Below, piece after piece: positions 19,051-27,785 of a DNA stretch of 64,000 nt (the stretch's first letter is position 1; each line of letters opens with the position of its first letter). A model generated the notes under the pieces. That model ran no database searches and was not told the DNA's origin. It was given only the letters and a program-made list of their open reading frames with translations. This DNA is from Mangrovimonas sp. YM274 (GTDB taxonomy: Bacteria > Bacteroidota > Bacteroidia > Flavobacteriales > Flavobacteriaceae): the NCBI RefSeq assembly GCF_030908385.1, contig NZ_CP133091.1:1322501-1386500 (forward strand), in the 5' to 3' direction. The translations under genes were made by a program, and so were the position numbers.

Positions 19051-21201
19051 ATGAAATCACTTCTCTATTTATTGGTAATGCTAACCGTGGGCAACACATT
19101 TTCGCAGCAATTAATTTCAGGTACTGTTGTAGACTCTAAAGGGCTGCCTGTTGTAGGGGCCAACATTTATATTGATGGCACTTATGATGGTGCTACCAGT
19201 AATGAGGAGGGCCATTTTGAGTTCGAAACCCTTGAAGAAGGGCAGGTGCATTTGATAGTCTCCTATGTCTCATATGAAACCCATGATGTCACCAAAGCCG
19301 TTACAGACTTGCAAAACCTGAAAGTGGTATTGCGAGACGCCGTAAATGCTTTGGATGCCGTGGTGATTTCGGCGGGGACTTTTGAGGCCGGTGATAATTC
19401 CAAGGTGTCAGTTTTAAAACCTTTGGATGTGGTAACTACGGCGAGCGCCTTGGGCGATTTTGTAGGAGCGCTGCAAACCTTACCAGGAACCTCCACGGTG
19501 GCTGAAGATGGACGTTTGTTTGTAAGAGGTGGGAGTGCTGATGAAACTCAAATTTTTATTGATGGCATTAGAGTGTTTACACCCTATACCCCCAGTACCA
19601 ACAATACGCCTTCTCGAGGGCGTTATTCCCCCTTTTTGTTTGATGGCATTACGTTTTCTACAGGCGGTTATTCTGCGGAATATGGTCAAGCTTTGTCCAG
19701 TGTTTTGTTACTAAACACTATTGATGAACCCGATCAAGAAAAAACGGATATTGGTTTGATGACGGTTGGAGGTACCTTAGGCCACACTGAAAAATGGAAA
19801 CGTCGATCCCTAAGTGTGAACGCCAGTTATATCAACTTGGCTCCCTATACGGCAATTTTTCCCGATAGAAATGATTGGGACATTCCTTTTAGGGGAGGAC
19901 AGGGAGAGGCAGTTTTTAGACAAAAGTTTGATAGTGGTCTGTTGAAATTTTACACCGCCTTTGATGCCGGTAGTTTTGCTTTGACCCAAGAGGATATCAA
20001 TTTTGAGGAAGGGTTGTATGTACATTTAAAAAATAGAAATTGGTATACCAATCTGTCTTATCAAGGAACTTTGGGAAACGGATGGTCTGTACATTCGGGG
20101 ATGAGCTATACCTTGGGTAAAAATGAGATTGAGCTTATGGAAAGCAAAATTGACAATCGAGAGCAATCGGCACATTTTAAGTTGAAACTGAAAAAGCATT
20201 TCAGCAATAGATTGAAGTTAAGTTTCGGAGGTGAAACTTTTGTAACGAATTTTGATGAAGACTTTAAGGAAGATGTACTGGCAGTGAGTTATGGATTTAG
20301 TAACAGCATTTCGGCAGCCTATACTGAAGCAGACATTATTTTCAGTAAGCAATTGGCTTTAAAGGCCGGACTAAGGGCCGATTATCATCATTTGTTCCAA
20401 AGTATGGAAGTAGCGCCCAGAATGTCCTTGGCTTTTAAAACCTCAAAGAATGGGCAGCTTTCTTTGGCATATGGGCAATTCTATCAAACGCCTTCCAACG
20501 ATTATTTAAAGTTTAATCAGACTTTGGAGGCTGCACATACGTCCCATTATATTTTAAACTATCAGTATGTAAAGGATGGCAAGATTTTTAGAGCCGAAGC
20601 TTATAGAAAGGATTATAACGATTTACTGACCTATGATGGCCAACAGCCCACTTTTGATAGTGATTTTGGAACCGATGGTGATGGCTATGCCCAAGGGGTG
20701 GATGTATTTTGGCGTGATAACAGAAGCCTCAAAAATATGGATTATTGGTTGAGCTATTCTTATTTGGACACCAAGCGAAACTATTTGAATTTTCCAGAGG
20801 CAGCCACACCTAATTATGCCAATGCCCATAACCTTTCTGTAGTAGGGAAATATTGGATTGAGGCTTGGAAAAGTCAGTTGGGATTGAGTTATACCTTCGC
20901 TTCAGGAAGACCTTACGACAATCCAAACCAAACTGAGTTCATGGCCGCTCGAACCAAAACTTACAACAGTTTAAGTGTGAATTGGGCCTATTTAATAAGC
21001 CCGCAAAAAATCTTGTATCTATCCGTGAACAATGTTTTGGGCGTTAAAAATGTGAACGGCTACCAATACGCCAATACCCCGGATGTAAATGGACAGTATC
21101 ATAGACGAGCTTTGTTGCCTGGAGCAGATCAGTTTTTCTTCATTGGATTTTTCTGGACCATTAGCGACGATGGTAAATCCAACCAATTGGATAACCTATA
21201 A
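19051..21201 (+). CDS. TonB-dependent receptor with N-terminal carboxypeptidase-like (CarboxypepD_reg) domain
   Basis: The frame is open from 19021, but the ATG at 19051 starts a clean signal peptide (MKSLLYLLVMLTVGNTFSQ), giving 716 residues. Next comes a CarboxypepD_reg-like domain (ISGTVVDSKGLPVVGANIYIDGT), then a plug domain with VRGGSADETQIFIDGIRV, then a beta-barrel rich in aromatic strands (GYAQGVDVFWRD). It is an outer-membrane active transporter energised by TonB. No SusD partner is adjacent and the C-terminus is not a typical terminal aromatic strand, so the substrate cannot be guessed. It stands alone between convergent and divergent lipoprotein genes. Confidence 0.9.
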   Translation: MKSLLYLLVMLTVGNTFSQQLISGTVVDSKGLPVVGANIYIDGTYDGATSNEEGHFEFETLEEGQVHLIVSYVSYETHDVTKAVTDLQNLKVVLRDAVNALDAVVISAGTFEAGDNSKVSVLKPLDVVTTASALGDFVGALQTLPGTSTVAEDGRLFVRGGSADETQIFIDGIRVFTPYTPSTNNTPSRGRYSPFLFDGITFSTGGYSAEYGQALSSVLLLNTIDEPDQEKTDIGLMTVGGTLGHTEKWKRRSLSVNASYINLAPYTAIFPDRNDWDIPFRGGQGEAVFRQKFDSGLLKFYTAFDAGSFALTQEDINFEEGLYVHLKNRNWYTNLSYQGTLGNGWSVHSGMSYTLGKNEIELMESKIDNREQSAHFKLKLKKHFSNRLKLSFGGETFVTNFDEDFKEDVLAVSYGFSNSISAAYTEADIIFSKQLALKAGLRADYHHLFQSMEVAPRMSLAFKTSKNGQLSLAYGQFYQTPSNDYLKFNQTLEAAHTSHYILNYQYVKDGKIFRAEAYRKDYNDLLTYDGQQPTFDSDFGTDGDGYAQGVDVFWRDNRSLKNMDYWLSYSYLDTKRNYLNFPEAATPNYANAHNLSVVGKYWIEAWKSQLGLSYTFASGRPYDNPNQTEFMAARTKTYNSLSVNWAYLISPQKILYLSVNNVLGVKNVNGYQYANTPDVNGQYHRRALLPGADQFFFIGFFWTISDDGKSNQLDNL

Positions 21202-21215
21202 TTCAAGGCGAAGTC

Positions 21216-21785
21216 TTAACTCAAGTTTCGTAATATCTTTTTTAAACTGGAAATTATCAGCCCATTGGAGCTCTTTCCAAAGGCTAGTGAATTATCATTT
21301 TCTTCTACAGTCAAGTTGCCCTGTACTGTTTTTGAATATATTTTTTGCTGTAAGTTGAGGTCGTAAATCTCTAAAGTCACCAATCCAGAATTGAGTTTCT
21401 CGCTGTAGTTTTTTCCTATTTGTAGACCGCCCATGTCGTTGCTCAAGCGTTTGGCGCGTACGGTTATAAAGAAATCGAAACCCGTTCCATTTTTGATATC
21501 CAAGAGGGTGGATTTACTCAATGTTTCTGGAAGTTCTTTGGGCAGCATTAATTGTTTTGTTTCATAAACGGTTGAGAAGCGATTGCCAAGTAAGCTGGAA
21601 AATTCATTTACGGTGATGTCGGTCAAGCTGCTCACTAGGCTGGAAGGGGCTTCAATTTTGTTGAGAAGCCATTTGCCATCCTCGAAATTTAAAGTACCAT
21701 GAGTATCCCCATAGCTGGTGTATTTTGGAGCATGGCAGGCGTGAAATAATGCTATGAAGCATAGTAGGGTGATAAGTCGGTTCAT
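21216..21785 (-). CDS. Hypothetical lipoprotein, 189 aa
   Basis: A protein with lipobox LFHAC after a hydrophobic signal (MNRLITLLCFIALFHACHAP). The mature part is strand-rich: LLDIKNGTGFDFFITVRAKRLSN and LVTLEIYDLNLQQKIYSKTVQGNLTVEE. It resembles small periplasmic lipoproteins that sense or bind in the envelope, but I recognise no family. It lies 40 bases downstream of another small lipoprotein gene on the same strand, and both have similar size and layout, so they may be an operon. Confidence 0.7.
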   Translation of the reverse strand: MNRLITLLCFIALFHACHAPKYTSYGDTHGTLNFEDGKWLLNKIEAPSSLVSSLTDITVNEFSSLLGNRFSTVYETKQLMLPKELPETLSKSTLLDIKNGTGFDFFITVRAKRLSNDMGGLQIGKNYSEKLNSGLVTLEIYDLNLQQKIYSKTVQGNLTVEENDNSLAFGKSSNGLIISSLKKILRNLS

Positions 21786-21825
21786 AGGTTTGGTTGGTTA
21801 AGGGCGAAAGTTGAAAGGTTAGATC

Positions 21826-22242
21826 TTAAAGTTCTAAAATGATGTTTTGAATTTGTTTGTTATGAGAAATGAGCTGAAAGTCGATGGCATCAAAATTTGA
21901 TAAGGTTGTCATTTCCTGATCCAAAACGTTTTTTATTTCAGAGCTTCTTGTTTGTAAATAGGTACTCGATGTGTATTCGGAATCTTCAAAGGGAAACAAT
22001 TTCACTATTAGGGTGTGGTTGCTGGAAGAACCTCCTAAAATACTGGTTGAAATTTTCGATTGGTAGCTAAAGTTGACCAAGCTATCTTTTCCTGTTATTT
22101 TAGACATCACCTCTTTATTGGAGTTTATCTTGATGGCTTCTCCTAAATCGGCTGTTTTCGGTTGTGTTTTGGTAACCAAAAGGTTGCAGCTAACAAGTTG
22201 ACAAAAAACAGAAAATAGAAACAGCGATTTTATAAAGTTCAT
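21826..22242 (-). CDS. Hypothetical lipoprotein, 138 aa
   Basis: The signal MNFIKSLFLFSVFCQLVSCNLL carries lipobox VSC. The mature part is polar, with DSLVNFSYQSKISTSILGGSSSNHTLIVKLFPFEDSEYTS, and no known domain is recognised. It is first in a probable two-gene unit with the 189-residue lipoprotein, divergent from the TPR/two-component operon 176 bases away. Confidence 0.68.
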   Translation of the reverse strand: MNFIKSLFLFSVFCQLVSCNLLVTKTQPKTADLGEAIKINSNKEVMSKITGKDSLVNFSYQSKISTSILGGSSSNHTLIVKLFPFEDSEYTSSTYLQTRSSEIKNVLDQEMTTLSNFDAIDFQLISHNKQIQNIILEL

Positions 22243-22418
22243 GCAGTTGAAAGTGGTGGTTATGACTTTTCAAATCTAATAAAGTTTTTCTATTTGGAGA
22301 ACAGTACTGGTAAAAATAGAGATTACAATTCAGCTTTTAAAAGTTACAGTTCGGTAAGCTTCTTTTTAAAAGATCCCCAAAGGGTAGGATATTTGTTTCA
22401 ACATTAAAACTTAGCATT

Positions 22419-23051
22419 ATGAAACATTTTATCTACATCATTTTGTTGCTTTTGGGAAGTCTCACCCAAGCACAATCTAATTTTGAAAAAGGCATGCAGA
22501 AAGCCTTTAATTTATGGGAAGCCAATAATTGGACTGAAGCCGAAAACCTGTTTGAGCGCATAGCCAATGCCGAACCGGACCAATGGTTGCCCCATTATTA
22601 TATCGCCCAGATGAACAGCTTGAAAAGTTGGGAGGAAAAGGATGCCGCTGTATTAAAGGCGCAATTGGACAAGGCTCAAGAGCACTTGAATACAGCCAAG
22701 AGTATCAGTAAAGACAATCCAGAGATTTTAGTGCTTCAGGCTCATGTATTAACCAATTGGATCGTGTTTGATGGGATGTCTTATGGCATGAAATACTCAG
22801 CAAAAATTAGTGAATTGTATGCCAAAGCCAAGCAATTGGCACCCAACAATCCTAGGGCGGTTTATGGAAAGGCAGATTGGGAGATAGGCAGTGCCAAATA
22901 TTTTGGGCAGGACACCTCACCATTTTGTAAGGACTTAAACCATGCCTTGGAACTTTTTGCTACCTTTAAGCCTGAGACACCTTTTCATCCCACTTGGGGG
23001 CAGCAAAGGGTTGAACAATTGTTGGCAGAATCCTGTCAGGAAAAACACTAG
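22419..23051 (+). CDS. Secreted TPR-like protein
   Basis: A 210-residue protein with a signal peptide MKHFIYIILLLLGSLTQAQS. Helical repeat signatures follow: FNLWEANNWTEAENLFERIANAEPDQWLPHYYIAQM, then AQEHLNTAKSISKDNPEILVLQAHV and AKQLAPNNPRAVYGKADWEIG, which are tetratricopeptide-like. It is probably a periplasmic scaffold. It is the first gene of a run with the LytS-type kinase (9-base gap), so it may report an envelope state to that system; this is inference. Confidence 0.85.
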   Translation: MKHFIYIILLLLGSLTQAQSNFEKGMQKAFNLWEANNWTEAENLFERIANAEPDQWLPHYYIAQMNSLKSWEEKDAAVLKAQLDKAQEHLNTAKSISKDNPEILVLQAHVLTNWIVFDGMSYGMKYSAKISELYAKAKQLAPNNPRAVYGKADWEIGSAKYFGQDTSPFCKDLNHALELFATFKPETPFHPTWGQQRVEQLLAESCQEKH

Positions 23052-23060
23052 CATAAGATC

Positions 23061-24404
23061 ATGAACAAGTCAATGAAATCAGTTTTTATCGCCTTTGGTA
23101 TTGGCTGTGCCGTATTTATTTTTGGCAATTTGCTTTACGGCGGTTTTACCAACAAAAGTGGCACCGATTATGTCATTGACTTTGTGTTTTACCAATTGTA
23201 CGCCTTTGTATTGGGCTACTCCAATATGTATTATTTTCAATATTTGGAGCGTTTTCAATGGAAGCATTATCTCAAGCGTATTGTAGTAGGTGTATTGGGA
23301 GCCACCATCATCACCTTAATTGGTTTGTTTGTGTTAAGAGCCTTGACGGCCATGGTATTCAATGGACATTCCTTTGGAAGTTTTTTGGAACAGGAGACAA
23401 CTGAGGCCTATAAGTTTGGACTTTGGATCACCTTGACCATTGTGGCTATTTTCCATGTAATCTTTTTCTACAATAGATATCAAAAGAATAAAATCAAGGA
23501 ACAGCAGGTCATTGCCGGAACGGCCAGTGCCAAGTTCGATGCGCTTAAAAACCAGTTGGATCCCCATTTTTTGTTCAATAGTTTGAATGTACTCACTAGT
23601 TTGATTGAAGAAAACCCAGAGAGTGCCCAACAGTTTACGACCTCGTTATCCAAAGTGTATCGTTATGTACTGGAACAAAAAAACAAAGATTTGGTAACCG
23701 TTGACGAAGAGTTGGATTTTGCCAAGACCTATATGACCTTATTGAAAATGCGCTTTGAAGACAGTATTGTGTTTGATATTCCGGAAAGGGCTTCCAATCC
23801 AGACTATAAAGTAGTGCCATTGTCTTTGCAATTATTGTTGGAAAATGCTGTGAAGCACAATATGGTCACCAGTTCAAAACCACTTTATATAACTATCTAT
23901 GAGCGTGAAGGAGCGCTTGTCGTGGAAAATAATTTACAGCCCAAACAAATAGTTAAGCGTGGTAGCGGTGTAGGGCTTGAAAACATAAAACAACGCTACG
24001 AATTGCTTACCAATAAAACCGTTAGTATTCACCAACAGCAGGGAAAGTTCTCAGTGGCCATCCCCATGCTGTCCAAAAAAATATCCGTTATGAGACCATC
24101 ATTACAACCCGCTTCGCAATTTGACGATAGCTATTTGCGAGCTAGAAAACATGTAGATAACCTAAAGGGATTTTATTATAGTTTAATCTCTTACCTACTC
24201 GTGATTCCGTTTTTAGTTTTTATTAATTACAAGACCTATTGGGGTTTTCATTGGTTTTGGTTCCCGCTTTTGGGGTGGGGCATGGGCCTTATTTTTCAAG
24301 CATACAATGTCTTTGTTAACGACGGCATTTTGGGACAAAGTTGGGAAAAACGCAAGATTGAGCAGTTTATGAAAGAAGAGGAGAATCAACAAAAATGGAG
24401 TTAA
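23061..24404 (+). CDS. LytS/YehU-type sensor histidine kinase with C-terminal 2TM domain
   Basis: A 447-residue protein. Four membrane helices (about 8-136) carry no extracellular sensor domain. The His_kinase domain has phosphoacceptor H169 in QLDPHFLFNSLNVL, N-box ENAVKH (261-266) and G-box GSGVGLENI (301-309). Unusually, a 2TM domain follows (about 357-440: YLRARKHVDNLKGFYYSLIS, two helices, then GQSWEKRKIEQFMKEE). The same 2TM module is encoded alone in the next gene. The next gene but one is the cognate LytTR response regulator. Genes overlap by 10 bases, so this is one operon. Confidence 0.92.
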   Translation: MNKSMKSVFIAFGIGCAVFIFGNLLYGGFTNKSGTDYVIDFVFYQLYAFVLGYSNMYYFQYLERFQWKHYLKRIVVGVLGATIITLIGLFVLRALTAMVFNGHSFGSFLEQETTEAYKFGLWITLTIVAIFHVIFFYNRYQKNKIKEQQVIAGTASAKFDALKNQLDPHFLFNSLNVLTSLIEENPESAQQFTTSLSKVYRYVLEQKNKDLVTVDEELDFAKTYMTLLKMRFEDSIVFDIPERASNPDYKVVPLSLQLLLENAVKHNMVTSSKPLYITIYEREGALVVENNLQPKQIVKRGSGVGLENIKQRYELLTNKTVSIHQQQGKFSVAIPMLSKKISVMRPSLQPASQFDDSYLRARKHVDNLKGFYYSLISYLLVIPFLVFINYKTYWGFHWFWFPLLGWGMGLIFQAYNVFVNDGILGQSWEKRKIEQFMKEEENQQKWS

Positions 24405-24754
24405 TCATGGAACCATATCAAACCAAAGATACCTATCCGTCACGTTTGGAAGATAGTTATATTTATAAAGAGGAAGCTTATTTGAGAGCTAAGAAAAAGG
24501 TTGAAAAACTGGTTGGCTTTTATTGGCATTTGGCGTCGTATGTGATTGTCAATTTATTTATCATCATTACTATTGCTGTGGCCAACCATGGTAATATCTG
24601 GAATTTTGGCACTTTTGCCACCGCCATTTTTTGGGGTGTGGGGCTAGGGTTTCATGCTTTGGGAGTGTTTGGTCCTGATCTCTTATTTGGGAAGCATTGG
24701 GAAGAACGTAAAATAAAAGAGTTTATGGAAAAAGATCAACAGAAATGGCAATGA
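24395..24754 (+). CDS. Stand-alone 2TM domain protein
   Basis: A 119-residue protein with AYLRAKKKVEKLVGFYWHLASYVIVN, a second helix FATAIFWGVGLGFHALGVF and the closing GKHWEERKIKEFMEKDQQKWQ, the full 2TM domain. It repeats the C-terminal domain of the kinase encoded just before. ATG at 24395 overlaps the kinase end by 10 bases; ATG at 24407 is an alternative start. It overlaps the response regulator gene likewise by 10 bases. It is probably a membrane partner of the kinase; no biochemical role is known to me. Confidence 0.88.
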   Translation: MELIMEPYQTKDTYPSRLEDSYIYKEEAYLRAKKKVEKLVGFYWHLASYVIVNLFIIITIAVANHGNIWNFGTFATAIFWGVGLGFHALGVFGPDLLFGKHWEERKIKEFMEKDQQKWQ

Positions 24755-25506
24755 ACGTATTGATTATTGAGGATGAAAAACCTTCAGCAAGACGATTGCA
24801 ACGCATGTTGGACAACATAGGGGTGAAGGCAGATACTCTGTTGCATTCGGTGGAAGAGAGCATTACGTGGTTCCAGTCCAATCCCCATCCGGATTTGATT
24901 TTTTTGGATATTCAGTTAAGCGATGGCTTGTCGTTTGAAATATTTGAAGCCGTGACCATTACTTCTCCTGTTATTTTTACAACGGCCTACGATGCATATG
25001 CCTTACAGGCTTTTAAGCTGAACAGTATTGATTACCTCTTAAAACCTATCGATACCGCAGAACTAAAAATAGCCGTAGAAAAATACCAACAACGTCTGCC
25101 GCAAGTAGGAATTGGAAGTTTGGATTTTGAGGCCATCAAAAAACTGTTAGTGAATCCTATAGAACGCGATTACAAAAAGCGCTTTTCGGTGAAGGTTGGA
25201 CAACATTTAAAATTGATAACCATCGATAGCATTGAATGTTTTTACAGTGAAAACAAAGGCACCTACGCGCATACGGTAGAAGGGAGAAATTATTTGTTGG
25301 ATGCCACTTTGGAACAGTTGGAGCAGGAACTGGATCCCGATCTGTTTTTCAGGATCAATCGTAAGTTTTTCGTCAATATCAATGCCATTGAAGACATGAT
25401 TAGTTATACCAATTCTAGGTTGCAGATAAAATTGGGCAATTTTAAGGAGCAGGAGGTAATTGTAGCAAGGGAGCGGGTTAAGGACTTCAAACAGTGGTTG
25501 GAATAA
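24745..25506 (+). CDS. LytTR family response regulator
   Basis: A 253-residue cytoplasmic DNA-binding regulator. The receiver domain has acidic pocket IIEDEKPS, phosphoacceptor Asp in DLIFLDIQLSDG, and Lys in YLLKPID. The C-terminal LytTR domain is KRFSVKVGQHLKLITIDSIECFYSENKGTYAHT through FRINRKFFVNINAIEDM. It pairs with the LytS-type kinase two genes upstream; the 10-base overlaps suggest coupled translation. The start may be the ATG at 24745 or 24751. Target promoters cannot be read here. Confidence 0.93.
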   Translation: MAMNVLIIEDEKPSARRLQRMLDNIGVKADTLLHSVEESITWFQSNPHPDLIFLDIQLSDGLSFEIFEAVTITSPVIFTTAYDAYALQAFKLNSIDYLLKPIDTAELKIAVEKYQQRLPQVGIGSLDFEAIKKLLVNPIERDYKKRFSVKVGQHLKLITIDSIECFYSENKGTYAHTVEGRNYLLDATLEQLEQELDPDLFFRINRKFFVNINAIEDMISYTNSRLQIKLGNFKEQEVIVARERVKDFKQWLE

Positions 25507-25511
25507 AAGAA

Positions 25512-26687
25512 TTATTCATCTTCCAATCTGTTGTCGTCAAAAGCCGAAGGGAGTAGTTTTGGAATAAACTTTATGAAGATAGGTAATAGCAACATGCCCC
25601 CGGGCAACAAGAAGATTGCTAAACTTGGAATGGATTTAATGATGTCCAACAGTTGGTCTGTTACTTTTTTTTGTTCTTCATCGGTAAGGGGGCGAGTAGT
25701 GGATTTGGTGAGTAGTACCATTAGTTCCTTACTTTGTCTCAACTCCTTCAAAAGGCGTTTGCTATTGCGTTTTATTAGCTTACTCACCATTCTACTGGAA
25801 TTGTCGTAAAAACTTTGCACCATGTTTTTGGAATTCAACAGGGCTATTTTGTCTTTATTAGCTTTGTAAAACAGATCAATATCCTCAACAGATTGTTGGA
25901 CGACTTCTTTCGGTAATTGCAAGTCGTTGCCAAAACGTTTTAAAAACTGCTGCTCTTCAGAGTCAATAATCTTATCACTCCAAAAAGCCATACAAACTAC
26001 ATCTGTAATATAGAATTTGGCCAGCGGTGCTTGCATGCAATTAATGACATCGTCATAACTCAATGATTCCTTATTTTGATAGCGTAAGGATGCTTTGAGT
26101 AGCTTGATCAAGCTTTTGTCGTATTGTGATTTTTCAGCTTTATAATCAAATACGGTCACCACTATGGTTTCTACGCAGGCTTCTAATTGTTTAATATAGG
26201 CTTCTGTAATGTTTTGTGTGCTGAGGTATTTTTGATAGGCCAAAACATCAACAAACAGCAGAGCGTTGGTAATAAAATAGTTGAAGTTTTTGGTAATGAT
26301 ATTATCATCAATATGCACCCGTTTATCAATAATATTTTCCAAAAGTTCAGGAGCTGATTTTTCTCCAAGTAAATCTTCAAAAAACGACCGTTTATAAGCT
26401 GCTATGGTATTGTAAAAAGAAACCAGGCTATCGATAAAGCTCTCAGGTTCTTTTTGAAGGTGATGTACATAGTAGAACGCCAATAGCAAATTAACTTTTC
26501 CAAGTTCTTTGTGGGAGAAATCCCTGTTAACAACACCATCCATCACCACTTCCACGTTACTGCCATAAATGAATCCACATTGTTTTAAGGATTCATAAAA
26601 TGGATAGATATCATGACTAAGAAAGCTGTCATTTTTGGAGACTTCCTTAAGGCATTTCTTGATCCAACCGTTGGCCGAAGGGTTCAT
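25512..26687 (-). CDS. LETM1-related protein
   Basis: A 391-residue protein. The C-terminal part has SIPSLAIFLLPGGMLLLPIFIKFIPKLLPSAF, closely resembling the LETM1 membrane segment with its PG-x-x-LLP and P-x-LLPS-x-F pattern. Upstream helical sequence includes a TerB-like acidic stretch (VCMAFWSDKIIDSEEQQFLKRFGNDL). Mitochondrial LETM1 takes part in cation/proton exchange; the bacterial homologues are not characterised as far as I know. Only one strong membrane segment is seen. It converges with the LytTR gene (5-base gap) and has its own -7-like TATCTTTA upstream. Confidence 0.75.
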   Translation of the reverse strand: MNPSANGWIKKCLKEVSKNDSFLSHDIYPFYESLKQCGFIYGSNVEVVMDGVVNRDFSHKELGKVNLLLAFYYVHHLQKEPESFIDSLVSFYNTIAAYKRSFFEDLLGEKSAPELLENIIDKRVHIDDNIITKNFNYFITNALLFVDVLAYQKYLSTQNITEAYIKQLEACVETIVVTVFDYKAEKSQYDKSLIKLLKASLRYQNKESLSYDDVINCMQAPLAKFYITDVVCMAFWSDKIIDSEEQQFLKRFGNDLQLPKEVVQQSVEDIDLFYKANKDKIALLNSKNMVQSFYDNSSRMVSKLIKRNSKRLLKELRQSKELMVLLTKSTTRPLTDEEQKKVTDQLLDIIKSIPSLAIFLLPGGMLLLPIFIKFIPKLLPSAFDDNRLEDE

Positions 26688-26710
26688 AGGCTATTGAAAG
26701 ATTTAGGGTG

Positions 26711-26718
26711 TAAAGATA
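26711..26718 (-). promoter_or_regulatory. Putative -7 element TATCTTTA before the LETM1-like gene
   Basis: On the minus strand TATCTTTA lies 23 bases before the ATG at 26687. It differs from TAnnTTTG at one base and is identical to elements before two other minus-strand genes in the window. Confidence 0.45.
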
Positions 26719-26792
26719 CTTTTTAATCTGAAATCCTAAATCTTTCAATATTATATTAGTTCATTTGTGTTATTGCTTTGGAAGTAAGTTGG

Positions 26793-27785
26793 TTATTCCA
26801 TCATGCCGTCCAAGGTTTCTATTGTACCATCTGGTCTATGATGTAATTCAACCATTTTAATGCTCCTTAAGTGGGTCACACCCTCCGATAATTTGCTGTC
26901 GTGGTGGAAAAGGTACCATTTGTCTTCAAATTTACAGATGCTATGGTGAGTGGTCCAACCCACTACAGGTGTTAGAATAACTCCAGCGTAGGTAAAAGGC
27001 CCGTAAGGATTATCACCAATAGCATAGCATAATAGGTGGGTGTCTCCAGTGGAATAGGAGAAGTAGTATTTTCCATTGTGGTAGTGCATCCAAGCGGCTT
27101 CAAAAAATCGACGGTTATGATCGCCTGCTTTTAAGGGCTCGCCAAATTTGTCCAAGATGACCAAATCCTTAGGTTTCTCGGCAAATTCCAAAAGGTCGTC
27201 CGTTAGTTTGGCTACTTTAGGGCAAAGAGCCGGTTCGTGGTCTTGCGGGATATGGGCAAAGGGGCTCTCAGGTTCACTTGCATTAAATTGTTCGGTTCTC
27301 CAACGCTGTAATTGGCCTCCCCACAATCCTCCAAAATATATATAGTGCGCCCCATCATTATCTTTAAACACCGCAGGGTCTATGGAAAAACTTCCTTTAA
27401 TAGCTTCTGGTTGGGGGGTGAAAGGACCTGTAGGTGAATTGCTCACAGCCACTCCAATTCTAAAAATACCTTCGTAATCCTTAGCGGGAAAGAATAGGTA
27501 ATAGGTGCCGTTTTTTTCTGCTGCATCTGGAGCCCACATTTGTTTTTCGGCCCACTGTACGTCTTTCACATCCAAAGCAATACCATGGTCTACAGCCTCA
27601 CTGTTTGGTGAGTCCATAGAAAAGACATGGTAATCCTGCATATCGAAGTGGCTACCCAAATCGTCAAAGGCTTCACCCGCATCGATATCGTGGGAAGGGT
27701 AGATGTATAATTTTCCATTGAATACGTGAGCCGAGGGATCGGCTGTGTAAATGTGTTTTATGAGGTGTCTAGCTATTTTATTCAT
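26793..27785 (-). CDS. Glycoside hydrolase family 43 enzyme (beta-xylosidase/arabinofuranosidase type)
   Basis: A 330-residue five-bladed propeller enzyme without signal peptide, so probably cytoplasmic. GH43 catalytic carboxylates are placed in TADPSAHVFNGKLYIYPSHD (general base Asp), FSIDPAVFKDNDGAHYIYFGG (pKa-modulating Asp) and RRFFEAAWMHYHNGKYYFSYST (general acid Glu). It likely removes xylose or arabinose from xylo-oligosaccharides brought in by the adjacent symporter. Its start overlaps the stop of the GH10 gene by 8 bases. Xylosidase and arabinofuranosidase activity cannot be told apart from sequence alone. Confidence 0.9.
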   Translation of the reverse strand: MNKIARHLIKHIYTADPSAHVFNGKLYIYPSHDIDAGEAFDDLGSHFDMQDYHVFSMDSPNSEAVDHGIALDVKDVQWAEKQMWAPDAAEKNGTYYLFFPAKDYEGIFRIGVAVSNSPTGPFTPQPEAIKGSFSIDPAVFKDNDGAHYIYFGGLWGGQLQRWRTEQFNASEPESPFAHIPQDHEPALCPKVAKLTDDLLEFAEKPKDLVILDKFGEPLKAGDHNRRFFEAAWMHYHNGKYYFSYSTGDTHLLCYAIGDNPYGPFTYAGVILTPVVGWTTHHSICKFEDKWYLFHHDSKLSEGVTHLRSIKMVELHHRPDGTIETLDGMME

